From Bradyrhizobium diazoefficiens (GTDB taxonomy: Bacteria; Pseudomonadota; Alphaproteobacteria; Rhizobiales; Xanthobacteraceae), in assembly GCF_018131015.1 (NCBI RefSeq), contig NZ_JAFCJJ010000041.1, forward strand, positions 1 to 44,477: a stretch of DNA of 44,477 bases, in the 5' to 3' direction. The position numbers were made by a program, and so were the translations under genes. The notes beneath the pieces were generated by a model. The model saw only the letters and a list, made by a program, of their open reading frames with translations, searched no databases and was not told the DNA's origin. This document shows, piece by piece, positions 7,675-16,230 of the stretch; within the stretch, counting starts at the first letter, position 1, and the number at the start of each line of letters is the position of its first letter.

Positions 7675-8802
7675 GTGAGTGATGTCTCGACGCCGCCGGC
7701 GGCGGCCGATGCGAGAGGCCGCCCGGCGATCTTCTTCGACGGGGTGTCGAGCCGCAAACGGCAGGTCACGCTGCGGCTCGGCGATGCCTTGGAGATCGCC
7801 GAACTGAGCGAGGCTCAGGCCGGATGGACCGTGACGCGCTGGGCCTATGCCGACATCCGCCGCGCCGACAGCCCAACGGGCATCCTGCGCCTGACCTCGA
7901 ATTCGGCGCCGCCGCTGGCGCGGCTCGAGATTCGCGATGCCGCCTTCGCAGCCGAGATCGCCACGCGCTGCTCACGGCTCGACGAGCACCGGACCACGCG
8001 CCGCGGCATCGCCAGGATCGTCGGATGGTCGGTGGCGGCCGCCATCTCCATCGTCTGCGTCGTGCTGTTCGGCGTGCCGCTCGCCGCCGACCGTCTTGCG
8101 CCGCTGGTGCCGAAGCCGATCGAGCGGCGCATCGGTGATGCGTCCGAGGTCCAGATCAGGACCATCTTCGGCCGCAGCATGTGCGAAGACCCCGCCGGCA
8201 AGGCCGCCTTCACAAAACTCGTCAATCGCCTTCGCGACGCCGCTGGCCTCGACGACAGCATGACGGCGGGCGTGCTGCCCACCGCTGTGCCGAATGCGTT
8301 CGCGCTGCCAGGGGGCAAGGTGTTTCTGCTGAAGGGCCTGCTCGACAGGGCCCAAAATCCCGACGAGGTCGCCGGCATCCTCGCCCACGAGCTTGGCCAT
8401 CTCAAGCATTACGACAACATGCGCGGCCTGATCTACAACGGCGGCACCTCGTTCCTGATCGGCCTGTTGTTCGGCGACGTCACCGGCTCGAGCGCCGTGA
8501 TTTTCGCCTCGCGCAGCGTGGTCGAAGCCTCTTATTCGCGCGAGGCCGAGACCGGCGCCGACACCTTCGCGATCGAGATCATGCACGCACTCGGGCGCTC
8601 GCCAAAACCCGCCGCCGAATTGATGTACCGGATCACCGGCAAGGAAGGCGGAAGCGGCTTCACGATCCTGTCGAGCCACCCCCTGACCGAGGACCGCCTC
8701 GCGCGCATGAGCAGGGAGGACCGCCCCGCCAGCGGCCCGCCGCTGCTGACGGACAAGGAATGGCAGGCCCTGAAGGGGATCTGCGGCAGCGGGAAGATCT
8801 GA
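7675..8802 (+). CDS. M48 family zinc metallopeptidase, membrane anchored
   Basis: 375 aa starting at GTG 7675, three bases after the DUF898 stop, so translation is probably coupled. A soluble N-terminal part of ~110 residues is followed by one membrane span (about residues 114-137, VGWSVAAAISIVCVVLFGV). The M48 domain comes next. Zinc motif HELGH is at 238-242 (AHELGHLKHYD), the third ligand is probably Glu292 in SREAETGADTFA, and a closing SSHPLTEDRLARM is typical of M48B/BepA-like and Oma1-like peptidases. It probably degrades damaged membrane or periplasmic proteins. The link with DUF898 proteins is by gene position only. The 3' end converges on upp with 9 bp between. Confidence 0.9.
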   Translation: MSDVSTPPAAADARGRPAIFFDGVSSRKRQVTLRLGDALEIAELSEAQAGWTVTRWAYADIRRADSPTGILRLTSNSAPPLARLEIRDAAFAAEIATRCSRLDEHRTTRRGIARIVGWSVAAAISIVCVVLFGVPLAADRLAPLVPKPIERRIGDASEVQIRTIFGRSMCEDPAGKAAFTKLVNRLRDAAGLDDSMTAGVLPTAVPNAFALPGGKVFLLKGLLDRAQNPDEVAGILAHELGHLKHYDNMRGLIYNGGTSFLIGLLFGDVTGSSAVIFASRSVVEASYSREAETGADTFAIEIMHALGRSPKPAAELMYRITGKEGGSGFTILSSHPLTEDRLARMSREDRPASGPPLLTDKEWQALKGICGSGKI

Positions 8803-8811
8803 GTCCAGCGC

Positions 8812-9441
8812 TTATCGCGTCCCGTAGGCGCGGTCGCCGGCATCGCCGAGGCCCGGCACGATGAAGCCGTTGTCGTCGAGGCCGTCGTCCACCGCGGCGG
8901 TCCAGATCGGGACGTCCGGATGCAGGCCGCGCAGGCGCTCCAGTCCCTCGGGCGCTGCGATCAGGCAGGCCAGCCGAATATCCCTGGCGCCGCGTTCCTT
9001 CAGCCGGTCGACGGCGGCAACGGCCGTGTTGGCGGTGGCGACCACAGGCGTCACCACGATCGCGAGGCGCTCACTGAGATCGGACGGCGATTTGAAGAAA
9101 TATTCGACCGCCGCAAAGCTCTCCGGCTCACGGTAGAGCCCGATATGGGCGACGCGCGCGGTCGGCACCAGATCCATCATGCCGTCGACGAAGGTGGTGC
9201 CGGCGCGCAGCATCGGCACGAAGACGAGCTTCTTGCCGGCGATCTTGGCCGAGTGCATCGTCGCCAGCGGCGTTTCGATCATTGTATCCGTGAGCGGCAG
9301 GTCGCGCGTCACCTCGTAGCAGAGCAGCATGCCGATCTCCTTGATCAGCTCGCGGAACGACTTTGTCGAGATGGACTTGTCGCGGACCAGCGTCAGCTTG
9401 TGCTGGACCAGCGGGTGATCGACGATGGTGACGCCCTGCAT
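8812..9441 (-). CDS. upp: Uracil phosphoribosyltransferase (URC-linked)
   Basis: 209 aa, the usual UPRT length. It converts uracil and PRPP to UMP. Visible motifs are VFVPMLRAGTTFVDGM (family GLxPILRAG region) and the uracil-binding C-terminal GLGDAGDRAYGT. The loop at 129-140, VVTPVVATANTA, stands where canonical UPRT has an Asp-Pro-Met-Leu-Ala-Thr-Gly-Gly-Ser PRPP loop. The Asp is Thr and the Gly-Gly is Ala-Asn, so it is a divergent member. It is the third gene of a leftward operon behind urc1 and urc4 (53-bp gap), where it would supply the UMP-level entry step of the URC uracil degradation route rather than simple salvage. Confidence 0.88.
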   Translation of the reverse strand: MQGVTIVDHPLVQHKLTLVRDKSISTKSFRELIKEIGMLLCYEVTRDLPLTDTMIETPLATMHSAKIAGKKLVFVPMLRAGTTFVDGMMDLVPTARVAHIGLYREPESFAAVEYFFKSPSDLSERLAIVVTPVVATANTAVAAVDRLKERGARDIRLACLIAAPEGLERLRGLHPDVPIWTAAVDDGLDDNGFIVPGLGDAGDRAYGTR

Positions 9442-9494
9442 GATCGGATGCTCCCTGAATTCACGGTGCGCAATGAAGGGGCAGCATCATTGCG

Positions 9495-10733
9495 TTAGAA
9501 AACCGTGCCGTCGCTGATGACCTTGAGCGGCGGCGAACCATCTGGACGCCGCGAAAACGCAATGACGCGGCCGGCGGCCCAGGTGCCGCCCTCCAGGATG
9601 CTGGCAAGCGGCAGGGAATCCGGCGTGCGGCCGAGTTTTGCGCGGATGCGGTCCGCGAGCTGGTCGAGCAGCGCGACGGTGAGCGCGCGCCACTCCACCA
9701 CGAGCAGGGAATCCACCGCATGCGCGCGCTCCACGTCCGCCGCATCGCGCAGGCGCAGCACGTCGTGATCGACGAACAGGCCGCCATTGCGGTATTCGGC
9801 AAGCCCCGTCAGCCCGTCGATGTCGGTGACGGCAAAACCGGCGCGCTGCAGCGGCTCGATCAGCGAATAGCTCAGCCATTGCGACAGCTTGTGCAGCGGC
9901 ACGAGGCCGGCGGTCGCATCATCCGCCTTGATCGCCGGATGCCGCCAGCAATCGCCGAGCGGAATGCCTGCGAGTTCGAGCCGCGACGGCCAGATCGGCC
10001 CGAGCTGGTTCAGCACGGCGGACAGGATCGCGGGCGCGGCGACGGCGCCATTGGTCGCCTGCGCTGCGATGTGATCGAACAGGCCGCCCGGGCGCGGCGT
10101 ATCGTGCCGGCCGAATACCTCCGGCCGCGCCTCCACCTGCCTGCCCAGGCGCCGCAGCAGATCGGCGCGTCCGTCGAGGCCAAGCAAGGGATTGGCATCG
10201 CTCACCTGAAACGCGGCAGTGAGCGCGGCGAGGGGCAATTGCGCCAGCACGTTTGCATCGGCCCTGAACGGCGCGCCGGCATCGCCGGAAAAGAGCCCGC
10301 CCGCGAACATGTCGAGGCTCGCGATCGCAAGCCCCTCGGAACGGCCGATGCCCTGTCCCGTCGCAGCATCGCGATAGCGCCAGGCGGCGCCCGCGCCGGC
10401 GTCGAGCAGCACGCTGACGATGGCAAGGTCGAACTCCGCGCGCGCCCGCGCCGCGCGATCGGGCCAGTATGCCGCATCCGCAAGCCGCGCCCAGCGGTCG
10501 ACGCCGCCGAGCACAAAATGCCGCCAGCGCGCGTGGAAGGGAATGTCGAGCGTCGGATAGGCCTTTCCCGTCACCGCGAGCACGGACTCGGCAACGCCGT
10601 CCATGCGATCAAGATCGATGGTGAAATGGTCGAGCCCGCCCTTGAGGCCGATCTCGAGCATCTGCCCGGCGCGAGTGCGCACAGCGCTTGCGCTGAGCAG
10701 CGAGCGGGCCTGTTGTTCGCCGGCGTCCGCCAT
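9495..10733 (-). CDS. URC4/urg3 family protein (DUF1688), uracil catabolism
   Basis: 412 aa from ATG 10733; an upstream frame exists but overlaps urc1. It matches the DUF1688/URC4 family in pattern: LLSASAVRTRAGQMLEIG at the N terminus, LDHFTIDLDRMD, IPFHARWRHF, RFDxx-like central helices, and IPLGDCWRHPAI with KLSQWLSYSLIEPLQ in the C-terminal half. In the yeast Lachancea kluyveri URC4 is needed to degrade uracil through the URC pathway; its chemical step is not settled. Here it starts 7 bp after the urc1 stop and is followed by upp, so the three act as one operon. It is cytoplasmic, with no signal or membrane segment. Confidence 0.85.
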   Translation of the reverse strand: MADAGEQQARSLLSASAVRTRAGQMLEIGLKGGLDHFTIDLDRMDGVAESVLAVTGKAYPTLDIPFHARWRHFVLGGVDRWARLADAAYWPDRAARARAEFDLAIVSVLLDAGAGAAWRYRDAATGQGIGRSEGLAIASLDMFAGGLFSGDAGAPFRADANVLAQLPLAALTAAFQVSDANPLLGLDGRADLLRRLGRQVEARPEVFGRHDTPRPGGLFDHIAAQATNGAVAAPAILSAVLNQLGPIWPSRLELAGIPLGDCWRHPAIKADDATAGLVPLHKLSQWLSYSLIEPLQRAGFAVTDIDGLTGLAEYRNGGLFVDHDVLRLRDAADVERAHAVDSLLVVEWRALTVALLDQLADRIRAKLGRTPDSLPLASILEGGTWAAGRVIAFSRRPDGSPPLKVISDGTVF

Positions 10734-10740
10734 CGCGCGA

Positions 10741-11997
10741 TCAGTATTTTTCCAGCGAGCGCCCGACCACGCCGTCGACGTCCTTCTCGGGCGCGATGTC
10801 GGTCGAGTAATAGCCGGCCGCTTTCTTCGCGGCGATCTCGACATGGGCGTCGGCCGGGATCAGCTCCGGCGGGATCGGCACGCGCTCGACGATGTCGATG
10901 CCCTGCGATGTCAGCGCGTCGTATTTCATGTCGCTCATCGACAGGAAGCGGTCGATGCGCTTCAGGCCGAGCCAGTGGATGGTGTCCGGCATCAATTGCT
11001 GGAAGCGCGCATCCTGGACGCCGGCGACGCATTCGGTGCGCTCGAAATAGGCGGCGGCCGCGTCACCGTCCTCCTGGCGCTTGCGCGCGTTGTAGACGAG
11101 GAACTTTGTCACTTCGCCGAGCGCGCGGCCTTCCTTGCGGTTGTAGACGACGAGCCCGAGCCCGCCCTCCTGCGCGCCGCGCGCGGATTCCTCGATGCCG
11201 TGGATCAAATAGGGCCGGCAGGTGCAGATGTCGGAGCCGAACACGTCGGAGCCGTTGCACTCGTCATGGACGCGGCAGGTGATTTTGGTGCGATGGTCCG
11301 GCAGTTTCGTCACGTCGCCGAACATGTAGACCGTGGTGCCGCCGATCGGCGGCAAAAACACCTTCATGTCCGGCCGGGTCACGAGCTCGGGGAACATGCC
11401 GGCGGTCTGCTCGAACAGCGTGCGGCGGAGCTCGGTCTCGTTGGTGCCGAAACGCGCTGCAAGGCCCGGCAGGTACCACACCGGGTCGATCGCGATCTTC
11501 ACCACCGAGACGCTGCCATTGGCATGCACGACCTCGCCGTCGGCGCGCAGCCGCTTTGCGGCGAGCGCCTCGCGGATCTCCGGCAGGTCGAGCCGCGCGC
11601 GCGTCACCGCGATGCTCGGGCGGATGTCGGCGCCCTCGGCGATCTCCTGGCGAAAGTTCTCCGCGACCAGATGCCCCCAGGGATCGAGCGCGACGATCTT
11701 TGCGGGATCCTGCCACTGTTCGAACGGCCCGATGGTCGCGGCCGGAAACGTGTTGGTGAGGTCGGGGCGACGGATTGGATCGAGCGCGCCGGCGGAGACG
11801 GCAAGCGCGCGGTACATCGCGTAGGAGCCGCCATGGCTGCCGATCACGTTGCGGTCCTGCGCGCGCGACACCGTGCCGATCACCGGTCCGCGGGCGCGCG
11901 CGTCGGGAGCGCCCCAGTGGATCGGAAAGGCGGACTTCTTGCCCGGCTCCGGATGGGAGGTCAGGCGGATATGCTCGGTTCGGTTCGCGCGGCTCAT
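10741..11997 (-). CDS. GTP cyclohydrolase II-like enzyme, URC1 type
   Basis: 418 aa from ATG 11997 (an in-frame TTG lies at 12003). The central-to-C-terminal half is a RibA-type cyclohydrolase domain with zinc Cys in RVHDEC (Cys247) and FGSDICTC (Cys258 and Cys260), then a GLGLVVYNRKEGRALG-like catalytic strand. An extra ~210-residue N-terminal part (starting RANRTEHIRLTSHP) and a different C terminus separate it from riboflavin RibA, and it matches the URC1/Urg1 subfamily. In the URC pathway Urc1 is thought to open the pyrimidine ring of a uracil nucleotide. Adjacent urc4 and upp support this over riboflavin synthesis. Confidence 0.87.
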   Translation of the reverse strand: MSRANRTEHIRLTSHPEPGKKSAFPIHWGAPDARARGPVIGTVSRAQDRNVIGSHGGSYAMYRALAVSAGALDPIRRPDLTNTFPAATIGPFEQWQDPAKIVALDPWGHLVAENFRQEIAEGADIRPSIAVTRARLDLPEIREALAAKRLRADGEVVHANGSVSVVKIAIDPVWYLPGLAARFGTNETELRRTLFEQTAGMFPELVTRPDMKVFLPPIGGTTVYMFGDVTKLPDHRTKITCRVHDECNGSDVFGSDICTCRPYLIHGIEESARGAQEGGLGLVVYNRKEGRALGEVTKFLVYNARKRQEDGDAAAAYFERTECVAGVQDARFQQLMPDTIHWLGLKRIDRFLSMSDMKYDALTSQGIDIVERVPIPPELIPADAHVEIAAKKAAGYYSTDIAPEKDVDGVVGRSLEKY

Positions 11998-12020
11998 GGC
12001 CAAACTCCCAAAAAGCCAAC

Positions 12021-12041
12021 GGCCCGCCGCTCGGACGGGCC
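12021..12041 (-). promoter_or_regulatory. Hairpin in the urc operon leader
   Basis: GGCCCG (12021-12026) pairs with CGGGCC (12036-12041). Read on the minus strand the hairpin lies 24 bases before the urc1 start and is followed after six bases by five T (12014-12010). This could be a weak terminator or an attenuator in the 5' leader. Function is not shown. Confidence 0.35.
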
Positions 12042-12220
12042 TGGCTCAGCGGCGCTGCCGGATCAGGGAACACCAGCGGCGCAAGCTCAATCCATCATAT
12101 TGTAGCGCCGAGCCGCGACAGACAAGTTAATGGTGTTCCGCGCGGGCCACCGCCGGTCCCGTTGATTGGGGTATCCGCGAGGTGCTGCGCATCCCCGGAG
12201 CCCCTCGGGGCCGTGAGCTA

Positions 12221-12230
12221 TACATATGTA
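12221..12230. promoter_or_regulatory. AT-rich palindrome in the urc / PLP-enzyme divergent gap
   Basis: TACATATGTA is a perfect 10-bp palindrome, followed by a TGTA direct match at 12237-12240 and an A/T run (12241-12247). It is the only AT-rich patch in the 352-bp gap (11998-12349) between the divergent urc operon and the PLP enzyme gene. It is therefore the best place for promoters and an operator. No regulator gene sits next to it. Confidence 0.4.
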
Positions 12231-12349
12231 ATCATTTGTATTTTTTAAGGGGGTGGGCCAGATTCCGGTCCCCGCCCGGCGTCCGGATCACGGCCCGGAA
12301 CGGCGGCACGGGATCACTACGGACAGACAGGCCGCCCCAGGAGAACGCC

Positions 12350-13477
12350 ATGCCCACCGCCAGCTACATCGATCCCCGCAACGGCAAGCTCTATCCGCTG
12401 GATCAGCCGCGCTGGTGCTCGGACGAGCGCACGCCGCTGCTGGTGACGCCGGGGGCCGGGATCTCGCGCGATGACATCGAGCCCCGCACCCGATCGCTCT
12501 GGCGCTACCGGGCGGCGCTGCCGGTCGAGATCAGGACTCCGATCACGCTCGGCGAGGGCTGCACGCCGCTGGTGCAGCAGGATTGGGGCGACCTGCGCCC
12601 CTGGTTCAAGCTCGAATGGTTCAACCCGACCGGCAGCTTCAAGGATCGCGGCTCGGCGGTGATGCTGTCCTTCCTGCGCCAGATCGGCGTCGACGCGATC
12701 CTGGAAGACAGTTCCGGCAACGGCGGCTCGTCGATGGCGGGGATCGGTGCGGCAGGCCGCATGCGTGTAAAAATCCTGGCGCCCGCCTCGACCTCGCCGG
12801 CCAAGATCGCGCAGGTGCGCGCCTATGGTGCCGAGGTGCAACTCGTCGAGGGTCCGCGCGAGGAGTGCGAGGCAGAAGCCATCCGCCAGTCGAGCCAGAC
12901 GTTTTATGCCAGCCACAACTGGCAGCCCTTCTTCCTGGAGGGCACGAAGTCGCTCGCCTACGAGATCTGGGAAGACCTCGGCTTTCGCGCGCCCGACAAC
13001 GTCATCGTTCCCGTCGGTGCCGGCTCGAGCCTGCTCGGCTGCGCCTTCGGTTTTCGCGAGTTGCTCAAGGCCGGCCAGATCGCAAAACTGCCGCGGCTGT
13101 TCGCGGCGCAGCCAAGAAACTGCTCGCCGATCGATGCGAGCTTCCAGGCCGGCGTCGATACGCCTGTCGCGCGCGATGTGAACAAGACCATCGCCGAAGG
13201 CACCGCGATCAAGAATCCGCTGCGCCTGCGCGAGATCATCGCCGCCTTGCGCGAAAGCGGTGGCGGCACCGTCGCGCTCGCCGAGGACGAGATCGTCGCC
13301 GCGCTCCGCCGCCTCGCGCGGCAGGGCCTGTTCGCTGAGCCGACCAGCGCCAGCGCGGCCGCCGCGCTCGAAAAGCTATCTGCCAGCGGCGCCATCAAGC
13401 CGAACGAGACCACCGTCGCGGTCCTCACCGGCACGGGCTTGAAGGCTGCGACCACGGTGGCCGAACTCGTGCAGTAA
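12350..13477 (+). CDS. Threonine synthase-like PLP-dependent lyase
   Basis: 375 aa from ATG 12350, preceded by AGGAGA. It is a fold-type II PLP enzyme: PLP Lys98 in FNPTGSFKDRG, the phosphate/substrate loop SSGNGGSSMAG, the Gly-rich VPVGAGSSLLG, and a closing VLTGTGLK. The N-terminal RWCSDERTPLL resembles the zinc-finger-like start of threonine synthases, though only one Cys is kept. Threonine synthase converts O-phosphohomoserine to threonine; related enzymes act on diaminopropionate or threonine. Given divergent orientation from the URC operon, an amino-acid role outside main threonine synthesis is possible. No hom or thrB gene is nearby. Confidence 0.85.
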   Translation: MPTASYIDPRNGKLYPLDQPRWCSDERTPLLVTPGAGISRDDIEPRTRSLWRYRAALPVEIRTPITLGEGCTPLVQQDWGDLRPWFKLEWFNPTGSFKDRGSAVMLSFLRQIGVDAILEDSSGNGGSSMAGIGAAGRMRVKILAPASTSPAKIAQVRAYGAEVQLVEGPREECEAEAIRQSSQTFYASHNWQPFFLEGTKSLAYEIWEDLGFRAPDNVIVPVGAGSSLLGCAFGFRELLKAGQIAKLPRLFAAQPRNCSPIDASFQAGVDTPVARDVNKTIAEGTAIKNPLRLREIIAALRESGGGTVALAEDEIVAALRRLARQGLFAEPTSASAAAALEKLSASGAIKPNETTVAVLTGTGLKAATTVAELVQ

Positions 13478-13495
13478 GGGCGACGGATGAGATGC

Positions 13496-13524
13496 CTTCC
13501 TTCTCCCTCCGTGGAGGAAGGAAG
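13496..13524 (+). terminator. Hairpin after the PLP-enzyme gene
   Basis: CTTCCTTC (13496-13503) pairs with GAAGGAAG (13517-13524), with a loop containing a further CTCC/GGAG pairing. It begins 18 bases after the stop codon. There is no long T run, so it may be a weak or Rho-assisted terminator. Confidence 0.5.
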
Positions 13525-13663
13525 ACGAAATTCTGGAGCGATCTCGGCGCGCGACTACTCCGGCGCAGCCGGTATCAAAGTATGACTTGGCGCCTGCATT
13601 TCTGGCATGCTTCAACATGCCTGTTTTTCCCGAAATCGACCGCGTAAGAGTTTGACGTCCCCG

Positions 13664-13864
13664 ATGCGCCCCGATGGAGAATGGCAGCGCGCAATGACAG
13701 GCCCGACCGATTCTCACACCCAGGCTGCAATGCAGCATCTGATCTGGGCTTTGGAGGAAATTGAAAAATCCGGCAACGTCGAAGCGGCGCAATCCGTTCG
13801 CATCGCATTGGAGGCGCTTCGAAAGCGCAGCCCGCCGGCCAGCATTCACATCACCGCCCGCTGA
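13664..13864 (+). CDS. Small hypothetical helical protein
   Basis: 66 aa from ATG 13664; ATG 13694 would give 56 aa and has a GGAGA 14 bases upstream. The core, QHLIWALEEIEKSGNVEAAQSVRIALEAL, reads as two amphipathic helices joined by a Gly-Asn turn, a common helical hairpin. There is no signal peptide. I do not recognise a named family. It stands alone between two other rightward genes. Confidence 0.55.
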   Translation: MRPDGEWQRAMTGPTDSHTQAAMQHLIWALEEIEKSGNVEAAQSVRIALEALRKRSPPASIHITAR

Positions 13865-14005
13865 ACTCACCGCGCAGGGATTGCCGGGCGTCTCCGGCCG
13901 CGCTTCACGCGCGCGGACCTGCGTTTCGAAATAGCGATCGGAACCTAGAAACGTTGGGGAGGCTTGCGCGTTTAGCCGACAGGAGCAACGCCATGGAGGA
14001 GAATC

Positions 14006-14323
14006 ATGCGAATAGCAACTCTCGCGTTGATTGTAGTTGCCGGAAGCGCAATATCTTTCCCGGCAACGGCGCAACAGCAAAAGGCCGCACCCAGCGACCA
14101 AACCAAGGAGGAAATGCACCGCGATCTGGACAAAGGGCTCAAGACCAGCGAGCCAAACGATCAGATGCAGCGTGATGCAGACAAAGGGGTGAAGACGCGG
14201 AATTCAGGAGCGTCAGGATACGTGGCCGATCAGGACAAGCCCGGCGCGTCGGCGCATCCCCCGGGGCAACCGGGAAGTGAGCAGACCACGGGGTCGGCAA
14301 GCCAGACCGGCGCACCGAAATAA
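14006..14323 (+). CDS. Small secreted hydrophilic protein
   Basis: 105 aa from ATG 14006 with GGAGGAGAATC immediately upstream, a strong ribosome site. A signal peptide (MRIATLALIVVAGSAISFPATAQ) leads into a fully hydrophilic, low-complexity mature chain. Two related units, MHRDLDKGLKT and MQRDADKGVKT, form an imperfect repeat, followed by a Gly/Ser/Pro/Gln-rich tail. No Cys and no hydrophobic core are present, so it is probably disordered in the periplasm, as in stress or desiccation proteins. Function is not known. Confidence 0.7.
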   Translation: MRIATLALIVVAGSAISFPATAQQQKAAPSDQTKEEMHRDLDKGLKTSEPNDQMQRDADKGVKTRNSGASGYVADQDKPGASAHPPGQPGSEQTTGSASQTGAPK

Positions 14324-14372
14324 AGCCGCTGGCGATACGCTGATCCCGGTGTTGGCGCCTGAGGCGGCGCTG

Positions 14373-14400
14373 GCGGCGCAATTCCAACAAGTTGCGCCGC
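14373..14400. terminator. Strong hairpin downstream of the small secreted protein
   Basis: GCGGCGCAA (14373-14381) and TTGCGCCGC (14392-14400) are perfect arms with a 10-nt loop. It lies between the 3' ends of two convergent genes (stops at 14323 and 14494) and may serve both. Confidence 0.55.
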
Positions 14401-14493
14401 TGCGGTCATCGACGATCGACCGCGGCCAGCCTGCGCGTCTTGGCAGCCTCGCGTTCCTTCTTGTCCTGCGCAGATCCTGCGCAGAAGCGCGCC

Positions 14494-15315
14494 TCAATCC
14501 CTCAGGTCATTCACCCGCTTCACCCAGGCGCGCACGTCGGCGAGCACCTCGGGCAGCACCGCCTTGACCTCGGGCAGGGTCATGCCGGGCCTGATACGGG
14601 GATCGTACAGCAAATTGAGGATGTACTGGTCGTAGACGTCGAAATAGCCCATCGAGACGTTGTCGTTGAACATGGTCCACGGCACGCTTGCGGTGTCGTT
14701 GATCGGCCCCAGCGATTGCAGCAGTTCCTCATAGGCGCAGTCGAGGAAGGTGAAGTCGCCATTGTCGACGGTGAGGATGACGTCGGAATGCTCGATCTCG
14801 AACTGGTCGTTCTTGCGGAAGCCGGACAGGCATTGCGGATCGAGCGAGGTGCGGATCTCGCGCGCCTTCTCCGCACCGTAGAAGCTCGCGATGGTGCGGT
14901 AGAGGTCGCGGTCGCGCACCATCTTCACCCGCACATTGGCCGCCTCGCTGGCGCTGGTCATGGCGATGTCGAGATGCCGCACCCGGCTGCCGATGTCGGC
15001 CACGACCTTGGTAAGCTGCGCCTTGCGGTCGGCGCGGTCGGTCTCGGCGAACACGCGCACCGGCCCGTCGAACCTGCGGATGCGGTCGACGCGGCCGGCG
15101 AGGTGATATTCGGCGCCGAACGCGGTCTTCAGAAAACCCTCGACGATCTCGCCGTCGGTAAAATTCTTCTTCTCGGTGCGCTGGCGCGAGGTGACCGCGG
15201 GAAGTTCGCCCGCTTCCACAGTGGTCGCGATGTCAGCGCCGAACGCCAGCGTAGCGAGCGCCAGCAGGGCGATGCGAAGGCCGGACGAGAACGGGGCGAA
15301 TGGGCTCATTGCCAT
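14494..15315 (-). CDS. DUF2927 family secreted protein
   Basis: 273 aa from ATG 15315; ATG 15309 and 15345 are alternatives and none has a clear Shine-Dalgarno. A signal peptide (LRIALLALATLAFGADIATTVEA) is followed by FTDGEIVEGFLKTAFGAEY and IRRFDGPVRVFAE, the opening of DUF2927 domains. Later CLSGFRKN, FLDCAYEELLQSLGPIND and FNDN form a pattern like a degenerate secreted metallopeptidase (Cys pair, Glu-Glu, no His pair seen). The role of DUF2927 is unknown. It lies 50-80 bp downstream of, and in the same direction as, an L,D-transpeptidase gene, suggesting a cell-envelope job. Confidence 0.78.
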   Translation of the reverse strand: MAMSPFAPFSSGLRIALLALATLAFGADIATTVEAGELPAVTSRQRTEKKNFTDGEIVEGFLKTAFGAEYHLAGRVDRIRRFDGPVRVFAETDRADRKAQLTKVVADIGSRVRHLDIAMTSASEAANVRVKMVRDRDLYRTIASFYGAEKAREIRTSLDPQCLSGFRKNDQFEIEHSDVILTVDNGDFTFLDCAYEELLQSLGPINDTASVPWTMFNDNVSMGYFDVYDQYILNLLYDPRIRPGMTLPEVKAVLPEVLADVRAWVKRVNDLRD

Positions 15316-15395
15316 CAGACGCTGCCGCATTCGCGGGCAGCGCACAAGTGCGCAAATTCACACGCCTCGCGGGTTCCGCTGCGATCGACGGCCGT

Positions 15396-15974
15396 CTAGT
15401 TGTTGAGCACGACCACGGGAGTGCCGACCGAGACGCGGCCGTAGAGGTCGGTGACGTCGTCATTGGTCATGCGGAAGCAGCCCGAGGACACCGCCTGGCC
15501 GATCGTCTCCGGTTCGTTGGAGCCGTGGATGCGGTAGAGCGTCGATCCCAGGTACATCGCGCGCGCGCCGAGCGGGTTCTCGATGCCGCCCTTCATGTGC
15601 CGCGGCAGGTCCGGCCGGCGCGCCAGCATCTGCGACGGCGGCGTCCAGTCCGGCCACTCTTTCTTGGCGGTGATCCGGTGCGTGCCGCCCCAGCGGAAGC
15701 CGTCGCGGCCGACGCCGATGCCGTAGCGCAGCGCCTGGCCGTTCTGGAGCACCAGGTAGAGCCGGCGCTCGCCGGTGTTCACCACGATCGTGCCCGGGGC
15801 ATAATTGCCGTTATACATGACGGTGGTCCGAGGGATCGGGCTGGAGCCGCCGCGGAAGAAGTTCGGGCCGCCACCCATGATGAAGCGCGAGTCGGCCTCT
15901 TCGGCGAACGCGCCGCCCGCGCTGGCCATCAGCAATGCAATGGCGGCAATCGGCGCGGCAAAAAACCGGATCAT
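15396..15974 (-). CDS. L,D-transpeptidase (YkuD domain), periplasmic
   Basis: 192 aa from ATG 15974, with GGGGAAG just upstream; an in-frame TTG at 15989 is less likely. A signal peptide ends near residue 24 (GGAFAEEA). The YkuD catalytic domain spans about 60-190: NTGERRLYLVLQNGQALRYGIGVGR at its start, then His150 in YRIHGSNEP and the nucleophile Cys166 in SSGCFRMTNDDV. Such enzymes form 3-3 peptidoglycan cross-links or attach outer-membrane proteins to the wall, both common in Rhizobiales. Many paralogues are usual in this group, so the exact acceptor cannot be told. Confidence 0.92.
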   Translation of the reverse strand: MIRFFAAPIAAIALLMASAGGAFAEEADSRFIMGGGPNFFRGGSSPIPRTTVMYNGNYAPGTIVVNTGERRLYLVLQNGQALRYGIGVGRDGFRWGGTHRITAKKEWPDWTPPSQMLARRPDLPRHMKGGIENPLGARAMYLGSTLYRIHGSNEPETIGQAVSSGCFRMTNDDVTDLYGRVSVGTPVVVLNN

Positions 15975-16230
15975 TGTCTTCCCCAGCAAGAAATCGATTC
16001 AACGAAAACCAGAGGCCATATTTGCGGGCATTTCGCAAGCCACGGCCCCGTGAGCCCCGTCAACCCAGGCGGTTGGTTACCAATTCGACAACCGGCTTGC
16101 CGAGCGTTAGCCAGGCCGGCGCGTCGTGGCGCGGGGCAGGGCCGCCATGCCCGCTCTTGCTTTGACGGGGGCGGCGAACAATGATTGATCGGGTGGATCG
16201 CTGGAATTTGCCTGCTGCGGGAGCCTTGGG

